Assembly: GCA_049522195.1 (NCBI GenBank)
Contig: JBEKOB010000073.1
Location: forward strand, 1-19,769
Length of the DNA stretch: 19,769 nucleotides
From: UBA9647 sp049522195
GTDB lineage: Bacteria > Bacteroidota > Ignavibacteria > UBA10030
Direction of reading: 5' to 3'
Below, piece after piece: positions 13,278-19,769 of the stretch. How positions within the stretch are numbered: position 1 is the stretch's first letter; every line of letters begins with the position of its first letter. Under the pieces are notes generated by a model. That model saw only the letters and a program-made list of their open reading frames with translations. It was not told where the DNA came from and searched no databases. A program made the translations under genes and the position numbers.

Positions 13278-16200
13278 ATGTCAGCTCAAGATGTTCATTC
13301 GACTACTAAGCGTAAGATGGTAACTATTGACGGCAACGAAGCCGCAGCATATTCGGCTCACAAGTGCAGCGAAGTGGTTGCCATCTATCCTATCACTCCC
13401 TCCTCAACGATGGGTGAATGGGCAGACGAATGGTCTGCTCAAGGTAAGAAAAACATCTGGGGGACAATCCCCTTGGTTGTAGAGATGCAAAGTGAAGGCG
13501 GAGCAGCGGGCGCCGTTCACGGAGCACTGCAGGCGGGTGCTCTCTCGACGACCTTTACGGCATCGCAAGGCCTTCTCCTGATGATCCCCAATATGTTCAA
13601 GATCGCGGGCGAGCTCACCTCTACCGTGTTCCACGTCTCAGCGAGGACCGTCGCCACCCACGCACTTTCGATCTTCGGTGATCATGGTGACGTGATGGCA
13701 GTCCGGACGACAGGGTGGGGAATGCTTGCATCGAACTCCGTGCAGGAAATCCACGACTTTGCCCTGATCGCGCAGGCCGCGTCGCTCGAAGCCCGCGTCC
13801 CGTTTGTTCACTTCTTCGACGGATTCCGCTCTTCCGCGGAAGTGATGAAGATCGAACAGCTCGCGGATGATGATATCCGTCAAATGATCGATGACGAACT
13901 CGTGTTCAAACACCGTGAGCGCGCTTTGAATCCGGAGAGGCCGGTGCTGCGCGGTACGGCTCAGAATCCCGATGTGTTCTTCCAGGCCCGCGAAGCGTGC
14001 AATCCATACTACATCGCCGCTCCGGACATCGTCCAGAAGGCGATGGATAAGTTCGCGAAGATCGTCGGACGTCAGTACAAATTGTATCAATACCACGGAG
14101 CTCCGGATGCGGATCGGGTTGTTGTGATGATGGGCTCTGGCGCAGAAACGGCGCACGAGACAGTCGACTATCTGCTGAGTAAGGGAGAGAAAGTTGGACT
14201 CTTAAAAGTTCATCTCTTCAGGCCGTTCGCACCCGAATATTTCGTGAACGCACTGCCGGCTACTGTGAAGCAGATCAGCGTGCTCGACAGGACGAAAGAG
14301 CCGGGCGCTCCCGGAGAGCCGCTCTATATGGACGTGATCACGTCATTGAGCGAGACTTTGGCGGCGGGCAAGGCCCCCTTCAAGACTTTCCCGAAGGTCA
14401 CTGGCGGACGATTTGGGCTCTCCTCCAAGGAATTCACGCCGACGATGGCGAAGGCGGTCTTTGATGAAATGAAAAAGGATCGGCCGAAGAATCACTTCAC
14501 GATCGGAATCAACGACGATGTCACAAATACCAGTCTGGCTTACGACGCGACGTTCGGGATCGAGCCCGAGGACGTCGTGCGGGCGCTCTTCTTTGGACTC
14601 GGAGCGGACGGAACGGTCGGCGCCAACAAGAATTCGATCAAAATCATCGGAGAAGACACAGAGAACTTCGCGCAGGGTTACTTCGTGTATGACTCGAAGA
14701 AATCCGGTTCGACGACAATCTCTCACCTCAGGTTCGGACCCCGTCCAATACACTCCTGCTATTTGATCACCGAGGCGAATTTTGTCGCATGCCATCAGTG
14801 GTTCTTCCTTGAGAAGTTCGATGTCCTTCAAAATGTTGTCAAGGGAGGGACGTTCCTCCTCAACAGCATTTACGGGCCGGACGAGGTATGGGACAAGTTG
14901 CCGCGCCACATACAGGAAGGAATCATCAAGAAGCAGCTGAGGTTTTACGTAATCGACGGCTACAAGGTGGCCAGCCAAACCGGAATGGGTGGGCGTGTCA
15001 ACACAATCATGCAGACCTGTTTCTTTGCGATCTCCGGTGTGTTGCCGAAGGATCAGGCGATTTCCGCCATCAAGAACTCCATTAAGAAAACGTACGGTAA
15101 GAAGGGCGAGTCTGTCGTTCAGAAAAACTTCGCTGCAGTCGATGCAACCCTTGCAAACCTCGGCGAAGTAAAGGTGCCAGACAAGGTAACGAGCAAACTT
15201 GAGATGCCACCAGTCGTTTCAGCGGCGGCGCCTGATTTTGTGAAGAATGTTACCGCCATGATCATCGCCGGCAAGGGGGATGACCTCTCCGTAGGCCAGA
15301 TGCCGCAGGACGGAACGTTTCCGGTCGGGACTGCCCAGTGGGAAAAGAGAAATATCGCCCTCGAGATCCCGGTGTGGGAATCAGAGATTTGCATTCAGTG
15401 CAACAAGTGCGTCATGGTGTGCCCGCACGCTACGATTCGCGTGAAGGTGTACGATCCCGCGGAGCTGAAGAACGCCCCACCGACATTCAAGTCGATGGAG
15501 TTCAAGAGCTCGGAATACAAGGGAATGAAATACTCCCTCCAGATTGCTCCCGAGGATTGCACGGGCTGCTCGTTGTGCGTTGAAGTGTGCCCCGCGAAGA
15601 GCAAGTCGCAAGTGAAGGTAAAAGCGATCAACATGAAGTCGCAGCCTCCGATTCGTGAACAGGAGCGGATCAACTACGAGTACTTCCTGAGTCTTCCGGA
15701 AGTCGATCGTCGTACAGTGAAGACCGACACCGTGAAGGGTTCACAGCTCCTGCAACCCCTGTTTGAATATTCAGGCGCTTGCTCCGGTTGCGGCGAGACC
15801 CCCTACGTGAAACTGGTCAGCCAGTTGTTCGGGGATCGCACGGTCGTCGCAAATGCAACCGGATGTTCCTCGATCTATGGTGGGAACCTGCCGACAACAC
15901 CCTGGGCTATGAACAAAGAAGGGCGCGGTCCGGCATGGTCGAACTCCCTGTTCGAAGACAATGCCGAGTTCGGACTCGGGATGCGTCTGACGATTGACAA
16001 GCTGACAGAGATGGCGAGGGAGCTGGTAGCAAAGCTTGCCAGTGAAATCGGAACCGATCTGGCAAACGGATTATTGAGCGCCAATCAATCCGATGAAGCT
16101 GGCATACACGAGCAACGTGAGCGGGTCAAGATACTGAAGCAAAAGCTGCAAGTCAGCAAGACACCCGAAGCAAAGAACTTACTCCACATTGCAGACAATC

Positions 16201-16889
16201 TCGTGAAGCGGAGCGTGTGGATCATGGGTGGCGACGGTTGGGCGTACGATATCGGTTATGGAGGATTGGATCACGTTCTGGCGTCGGGACGCAATGTCAA
16301 CATCCTGGTGCTCGACACAGAAGTCTACTCCAACACCGGCGGCCAGATGTCGAAGTCGACGTTCCGGTCCGCGATTGCGAAGTTTGCCGCTGCCGGCAAG
16401 CCGACGCAGAAGAAGGATCTCGCGCTGATGGCGTTGACGTACGGAAACGTGTATGTGGCGAAGGTTGCGATGGGTGCGAACGATGCGCAGACCGTCAAGG
16501 CGTTCCTCGAGGCCGAGGCGTACGACGGACCGTCAATCATCATCGCCTACAGCCATTGCATTGCGCATGGCATCGACATGGCGAGAGGGATGAACAACCA
16601 GAAGGTCGCCGTTGATACCGGTTACTTCCCACTCTTCCGCTACAATCCGATGTGGGCAAAGGAAGGCAAGAATCCGATGAAGCTGGATTCGAAAGCGCCG
16701 AAGGGGCCGTTGACCGACTTCACATCTCTCGAGACCCGGTTCAACATGCTGGAAAAGATCTATCCCGAGCGTGCAAAGGAACTGATGATCCTGGCGGCCA
16801 ATGATGTCAAGAGCCGATGGGCGATGTATGAACAACTCGCCGGCGGCGATGGAGATAAGGCAAAACATGAACCTGCACCCAAAGCATAA
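13278..16889 (+). CDS. nifJ: Pyruvate:ferredoxin (flavodoxin) oxidoreductase, single-chain
   Basis: Oxidises pyruvate with CoA to acetyl-CoA and CO2, passing electrons to ferredoxin or flavodoxin; reversible, so it can also fix CO2. The 1203-residue chain carries all domains in the standard order. It has the N-terminal pyrimidine-binding domain ('VAIYPITPSSTMGEWADEW'), middle domains, a 2x4Fe-4S ferredoxin domain with 'CIQCNKCVMVCP' (705-716) and 'CTGCSLCVEVCP' (761-772), and the C-terminal TPP domain. The last contains 'SGACSGCGETPYV' (Cys835, Cys838), 'GDGWAYDIGYGG' (985-996) and 'DTEVYSNTGGQ'. With the later 'YSHCIAHG' cysteine it can hold the third cluster. Start ATG 13278-13280 follows a purine-rich stretch; the frame is open to a TTG at 13206 but family members begin near 'KRKMVTIDGNEAAAYSAHK'. 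It leads a plus-strand run with the DHOD-like gene and maeB and is divergent from gltA. It implies anaerobic or microaerobic carbon metabolism. Confidence 0.97.
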   Translation: MSAQDVHSTTKRKMVTIDGNEAAAYSAHKCSEVVAIYPITPSSTMGEWADEWSAQGKKNIWGTIPLVVEMQSEGGAAGAVHGALQAGALSTTFTASQGLLLMIPNMFKIAGELTSTVFHVSARTVATHALSIFGDHGDVMAVRTTGWGMLASNSVQEIHDFALIAQAASLEARVPFVHFFDGFRSSAEVMKIEQLADDDIRQMIDDELVFKHRERALNPERPVLRGTAQNPDVFFQAREACNPYYIAAPDIVQKAMDKFAKIVGRQYKLYQYHGAPDADRVVVMMGSGAETAHETVDYLLSKGEKVGLLKVHLFRPFAPEYFVNALPATVKQISVLDRTKEPGAPGEPLYMDVITSLSETLAAGKAPFKTFPKVTGGRFGLSSKEFTPTMAKAVFDEMKKDRPKNHFTIGINDDVTNTSLAYDATFGIEPEDVVRALFFGLGADGTVGANKNSIKIIGEDTENFAQGYFVYDSKKSGSTTISHLRFGPRPIHSCYLITEANFVACHQWFFLEKFDVLQNVVKGGTFLLNSIYGPDEVWDKLPRHIQEGIIKKQLRFYVIDGYKVASQTGMGGRVNTIMQTCFFAISGVLPKDQAISAIKNSIKKTYGKKGESVVQKNFAAVDATLANLGEVKVPDKVTSKLEMPPVVSAAAPDFVKNVTAMIIAGKGDDLSVGQMPQDGTFPVGTAQWEKRNIALEIPVWESEICIQCNKCVMVCPHATIRVKVYDPAELKNAPPTFKSMEFKSSEYKGMKYSLQIAPEDCTGCSLCVEVCPAKSKSQVKVKAINMKSQPPIREQERINYEYFLSLPEVDRRTVKTDTVKGSQLLQPLFEYSGACSGCGETPYVKLVSQLFGDRTVVANATGCSSIYGGNLPTTPWAMNKEGRGPAWSNSLFEDNAEFGLGMRLTIDKLTEMARELVAKLASEIGTDLANGLLSANQSDEAGIHEQRERVKILKQKLQVSKTPEAKNLLHIADNLVKRSVWIMGGDGWAYDIGYGGLDHVLASGRNVNILVLDTEVYSNTGGQMSKSTFRSAIAKFAAAGKPTQKKDLALMALTYGNVYVAKVAMGANDAQTVKAFLEAEAYDGPSIIIAYSHCIAHGIDMARGMNNQKVAVDTGYFPLFRYNPMWAKEGKNPMKLDSKAPKGPLTDFTSLETRFNMLEKIYPERAKELMILAANDVKSRWAMYEQLAGGDGDKAKHEPAPKA

Positions 16890-16960
16890 CGGGTGCAGCT
16901 CACCTCACGACTTGAGAACTGAACCACTCCACTTAGAAATTGAATGAAGGACATGGTCTT

Positions 16961-17950
16961 ATGGATCTGAAAACCACGTATCTCGGCCTGAAGCTCAAAA
17001 ATCCTCTGGTCCCGTCGGCAAGTCCGATTTCCCGCAGTCTCGATGGCATGAAACGCCTGGAGGATGCAGGTGCGGCGGCGATCGTGATGTATTCGTTGTT
17101 TGAAGAGCAGATCGAGCACGAAGCTGCTGAACTGGAACATTATCTTGCCTATGGCTCACGCGCTCACGCAGAGGCTCTGGATTACTTCCCCAGGCCCGAG
17201 GAATACAACATGGGCCCGGAGCAGTATGTTGAGTTGCTTCACACGGCAAAAGGTTCGCTCGGTATTCCCGTCATTGGCAGCCTGAATGGCATCTCCACCG
17301 GTGGGTGGATCGACTACGCCAAGAAACTTGAGCAGGCGGGTGCGGATGCAATCGAATTGAATATCTACTATATTCCCACCGACCCGGCGTTGACGAGCCA
17401 GGAAGTGGAAGAGCGCTACATCAACGTGCTGCACGCTGTGAAGCGCGCAGTGCGGATCCCGGTTGCCGTGAAGCTGAGCCCGTACTTCAGCTCGCTCGCA
17501 AACGTTGCAGCCCGGCTGGATCGAGCCGGCGCAAATGGACTCGTGCTCTTTAATCGCTTCTACCAGCCCGACTTCGATCTTGACGCTTTGGAGGTGATTC
17601 CGAACGTCGTGCTGAGCACCTCGGACGCGATTCGCTTGCCGTTGCGATGGGTCGCAATCCTGCATGGGATGGTGAAAACCAGCCTTGCCGGGACCAGCGG
17701 CATCCACACTGCGGAAGATGTGATAAAGATGATCATGGCCGGAGCGGATGTTGCGATGATGTGCTCGGCTTTGCTCAAGAACGGGCCCAAACACCTGACC
17801 ACGGTGCTTGAGGATCTCAACAAATGGATGGTGGAGCATGAATACCTTTCCATCGAGCAGATGAAGGGGAGCATGAGCCAGGCATCTGTTGCTGACCCGG
17901 CCGCGTTTGAGCGGGCCAACTACATGAAGGCGTTGAACCGGTACAAGTAA
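16961..17950 (+). CDS. Dihydroorotate dehydrogenase-like flavoprotein, function unknown
   Basis: A 329-residue TIM-barrel protein of the FMN-binding dihydroorotate dehydrogenase superfamily. Shared features are 'NPLVPSASPIS' (14-24), 'KLSPYFSSLANVAARLDRAGANG' split around Lys171, 'GTSGIHTAEDVIKMIMAGAD' (244-263) and the phosphate-binding end 'MMCSALLKNGP' (266-276). The segment that in true PyrD carries the catalytic Cys or Ser (the NCPN/NVSSPN region) reads 'NIYYIPTDP' (134-142) here, so it is probably not a pyrimidine-pathway enzyme. Start ATG 16961-16963 has GAAGGA about 10 nt upstream; an in-frame TTG at 16940 is less likely. It lies 71 bp after nifJ in the same direction. From memory, DHOD-like genes beside nifJ recur in several phyla, which suggests a redox role linked to that enzyme; the substrate is unknown. 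Confidence 0.85.
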   Translation: MDLKTTYLGLKLKNPLVPSASPISRSLDGMKRLEDAGAAAIVMYSLFEEQIEHEAAELEHYLAYGSRAHAEALDYFPRPEEYNMGPEQYVELLHTAKGSLGIPVIGSLNGISTGGWIDYAKKLEQAGADAIELNIYYIPTDPALTSQEVEERYINVLHAVKRAVRIPVAVKLSPYFSSLANVAARLDRAGANGLVLFNRFYQPDFDLDALEVIPNVVLSTSDAIRLPLRWVAILHGMVKTSLAGTSGIHTAEDVIKMIMAGADVAMMCSALLKNGPKHLTTVLEDLNKWMVEHEYLSIEQMKGSMSQASVADPAAFERANYMKALNRYK

Positions 17951-17993
17951 GACCGGTGCATCCCCACGTTGTTCTATACAAATGAGGGTGTCT

Positions 17994-18371
17994 GTGGCGA
18001 GAAAGTCCAAGAGGCAATCCGATCCCTCGACACTCAGGAAATTGAAAGCAGCGCTGACGGAGTTGTCGTTCACTCCGCCCGCGCTGTCGTTCGCTGAGGG
18101 AGAGACATATGTTTGCTCCACATGCCGCCTGCCAGTCAGGCAGTGCAATACCAATCCCGACAAGAGATGTGCCAGTACGTTGCTTGAAGGCACGGAACTC
18201 AACCTGATTCGTAAAGTGGGAAAGGGAAAATCTGTCGTGTGCATTCGCTGCGGAGGTCCCATTCCCAAAAAATCCCTCGAAAAAAATCCTCTTACTGAAC
18301 TCTGTCCCAGCTGTCAAAAAGCCTCATCGAAGGTGAAATCGCCCAAGCGTTCGAAAGGAGCCCCCCAATGA
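17994..18371 (+). CDS. Small DksA/TraR-type zinc-finger protein
   Basis: A basic protein of 125 residues. Its C-terminal half has the C4 zinc finger of the DksA/TraR family: 'CIRCGGPIPKKSLEKNP' then 'LCPSC', with Cys83, Cys86, Cys104 and Cys107. The long coiled coil and its acidic tip, which let DksA enter the RNA polymerase channel, are absent. Instead the middle holds a second cysteine group (Cys41, Cys44, Cys51, Cys59) that may bind another zinc. Both ends are rich in lysine and arginine. I prefer GTG 17994-17996 because GAGGG stands 5 nt upstream; ATG 17982-17984, four codons earlier, has no ribosome site. Its stop overlaps the maeB start (ATGA), so the two genes are coupled. A transcription-related role is inferred from the finger only. 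Confidence 0.7.
   Translation: MARKSKRQSDPSTLRKLKAALTELSFTPPALSFAEGETYVCSTCRLPVRQCNTNPDKRCASTLLEGTELNLIRKVGKGKSVVCIRCGGPIPKKSLEKNPLTELCPSCQKASSKVKSPKRSKGAPQ
18354..18360 (+). promoter_or_regulatory. Ribosome binding site of maeB inside the zinc-finger gene
   Basis: AAAGGAG, 7 nt before the ATG at 18368. It settles the maeB start and shows that its translation initiates within the end of the upstream reading frame. Confidence 0.7.
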
Positions 18372-19769
18372 TCAGGAAACAAGAAGCTCTCGACTATCAT
18401 TCACACGGTCGAAGAGGAAAGATCGAAGTCATATCCTCGAAACCCTGCCAGACTCAACGCGATCTCTCGCTTGCCTACACTCCCGGAGTTGCCGAGCCTT
18501 GCCTCGACATCCATGACAATCCTGATGATGCGTACCTGTATACAGCAAAGGGAAACCTGGTTGCCGTGGTCTCGAACGGCACCGCCGTCCTGGGCCTTGG
18601 TGATATCGGCGCACTGGCCGGCAAGCCTGTGATGGAAGGGAAGGGGGTTTTGTTCAAAAGGTTCGGGGATATTGATGTGTTCGACATCGAGCTCAATTCG
18701 CACAATTCCGATGACATTATTAAAACAGTTCAGATGCTCGAGCCGACGTTTGGCGGCATCAACCTTGAAGATATCAAAGCTCCGGAGTGCTTCTACATCG
18801 AGGAAGAGCTGAAGAAGACCATGAATATCCCGGTCTTCCATGACGATCAGCACGGTACGGCGATCATCAGCGGTGCGGCTCTGGTGAATGCTCTGGAAGT
18901 TGTCGGGAAGAAAATAGACAAAGTGAGAGTTGTGTTCAGCGGCGCCGGTGCAGCGGGCATCGCATGTGCTAAGCTGTATGAAAAGCTCGGCGTTCGCCAT
19001 GAGAACATTATGCTGGTCGACACCAAGGGAGTGTGCTATAAGGGCCGCAAGGAAGGAATGAATCCCTACAAAGCTTACTTCGCTGTGGACACGGAAGCCC
19101 GTACGCTCGCCGAGGCTATGAAGGGGGCAGATGTCTTCTGCGGTGTCTCTGGGAAAGGAATCGTCTCAAAGGAAATGGTTCGGTCGATGGCGGACAATCC
19201 CGTTGTCTTTGCGATGGCCAATCCGGATCCGGAGATCACCTATGAGGATGCGACTTCAGCACGAAGTGATATCATCATGGCGACCGGTAGGTCAGACTAT
19301 CCGAACCAGGTCAACAATGTTCTTGGCTTCCCGTTCATTTTCCGCGGAGCGCTCGATGTGCGGGCAAAAATGATCAATGACGAAATGAAGATTGCCGCCT
19401 CCCACGCGTTAGCGAAGCTGGCTAAGCAGGAAGTACCCGATTCGGTCATCCGTGCATACGGAGGAAAGAGATTTGAATTCGGGAGGGATTATATCATTCC
19501 CAAACCGTTTGATCCGCGTGTCCTCATCTGGGAAGCAACTGCAGTCGCCAAAGCTGCAATGGAGAGTGGAGTTGCCAGGATGCCGATCAAGGATTTCGAG
19601 CAGTATCGTGATTCGCTCGAAGCCCGGCTGGGCAAGTCACGTGAGATCATGCGCTTCTTCATCCACAAAGCGCAGACCGAGCCCAAACGAATCGTATTCC
19701 CCGAAGGTGAGGAAGAAAAGATCCTGCGCGCAGCACAACAAATTCTGGATGAAGGGGTCGCAAAACCAA
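18368..19769 (+). CDS. maeB: NADP-dependent malic enzyme (MaeB type), 3' end cut by the window
   Basis: Oxidative decarboxylation of malate to pyruvate. I read 467 codons without a stop up to the window edge; full-length MaeB proteins are about 750-770 residues. Malic enzyme landmarks: Tyr37 in 'LSLAYTPGVAEPC', Lys92 in 'VMEGKGVLFKRF', 'EDIKAPE' (134-140) and 'FHDDQHGTAI' (157-166) for the divalent metal, the dinucleotide loop 'SGAGAAGIACA' (191-201), and 'MANPDPEI'. From about residue 435 ('TEPKRIVFPEGEEEKILRAAQ') the phosphotransacetylase-like C-terminal domain begins, usually a regulatory domain sensing acetyl-CoA. The ATG has a good AAAGGAG site (18354-18360) 7 nt upstream inside the preceding gene and overlaps that gene's stop by 4 bp. 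Its product pyruvate is the substrate of NifJ in the same gene run. Confidence 0.94.
   Translation, partial: MIRKQEALDYHSHGRRGKIEVISSKPCQTQRDLSLAYTPGVAEPCLDIHDNPDDAYLYTAKGNLVAVVSNGTAVLGLGDIGALAGKPVMEGKGVLFKRFGDIDVFDIELNSHNSDDIIKTVQMLEPTFGGINLEDIKAPECFYIEEELKKTMNIPVFHDDQHGTAIISGAALVNALEVVGKKIDKVRVVFSGAGAAGIACAKLYEKLGVRHENIMLVDTKGVCYKGRKEGMNPYKAYFAVDTEARTLAEAMKGADVFCGVSGKGIVSKEMVRSMADNPVVFAMANPDPEITYEDATSARSDIIMATGRSDYPNQVNNVLGFPFIFRGALDVRAKMINDEMKIAASHALAKLAKQEVPDSVIRAYGGKRFEFGRDYIIPKPFDPRVLIWEATAVAKAAMESGVARMPIKDFEQYRDSLEARLGKSREIMRFFIHKAQTEPKRIVFPEGEEEKILRAAQQILDEGVAKP

Noticed and set aside
17156..18268. Minus-strand reading frame of 370 codons
   Set aside because: It is antisense to the DHOD-like gene and part of the zinc-finger gene, both of which have clear family motifs on the plus strand. 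The minus translation has none.

Overview
This window reads as chromosomal DNA of a bacterium, most likely from the Bacteroidota/Chlorobiota/Ignavibacteria (FCB) side of the tree. The reasons are gene content (single-chain pyruvate:ferredoxin oxidoreductase followed by a dihydroorotate-dehydrogenase-like flavoprotein, a MaeB-type malic enzyme with a phosphotransacetylase-like tail, a zinc-type HemB, an MGDG-synthase-like glycosyltransferase and a giant Ig-like repeat protein) and generally weak Shine-Dalgarno sequences. No 16S or tRNA is present, so this placement is inference. I see no phage, IS element, CRISPR array, tRNA or rRNA.

Layout. (1) 1-2265, plus: the 3' end of a very large secreted Ig-like (Big_1/invasin-type) protein made of two long super-repeats, closed by a bidirectional terminator at 2292-2323 that it shares with the convergent gene. 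(2) 2327-5766, minus: a heme operon in the order hemB - SDR epimerase - hemL, with a candidate promoter at 5819-5847 and two matched palindromes between the SDR gene and hemL. (3) 5767-6171: an intergenic stretch holding three copies, in alternating orientation, of a palindrome-based repeat. (4) 6172-11358, minus: a tight cluster transcribed in the order MGDG-synthase-like glycosyltransferase, alpha/beta hydrolase, family-5 uracil-DNA glycosylase, membrane GT-C glycosyltransferase with a TPR tail. (5) 11499-12785, minus: citrate synthase. (6) 12786-13277: a divergent control region. (7) 13278 to the window end, plus: nifJ, DHOD-like flavoprotein, small DksA-type zinc-finger protein, and the first 60 percent or so of maeB.

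How they work together. Regions 5-7 form a pyruvate/acetyl-CoA/oxaloacetate hub. NifJ interconverts pyruvate and acetyl-CoA with ferredoxin, MaeB links malate and pyruvate, and citrate synthase, divergently transcribed, draws acetyl-CoA into the TCA cycle. This suits an anaerobe or facultative anaerobe. Region 2 makes two early tetrapyrrole steps: HemL makes 5-aminolevulinate, HemB makes porphobilinogen. Region 4 mixes envelope glycolipid/glycan synthesis with DNA repair and looks like a co-transcribed housekeeping cluster.

I found no clear new multi-gene defence or biosynthetic system. The most interesting items are the non-coding repeats (3664-3719 and 5899-6166), the DHOD-like protein that lacks the catalytic Cys/Ser region of true dihydroorotate dehydrogenases beside nifJ, and the two-unit Ig super-repeat.
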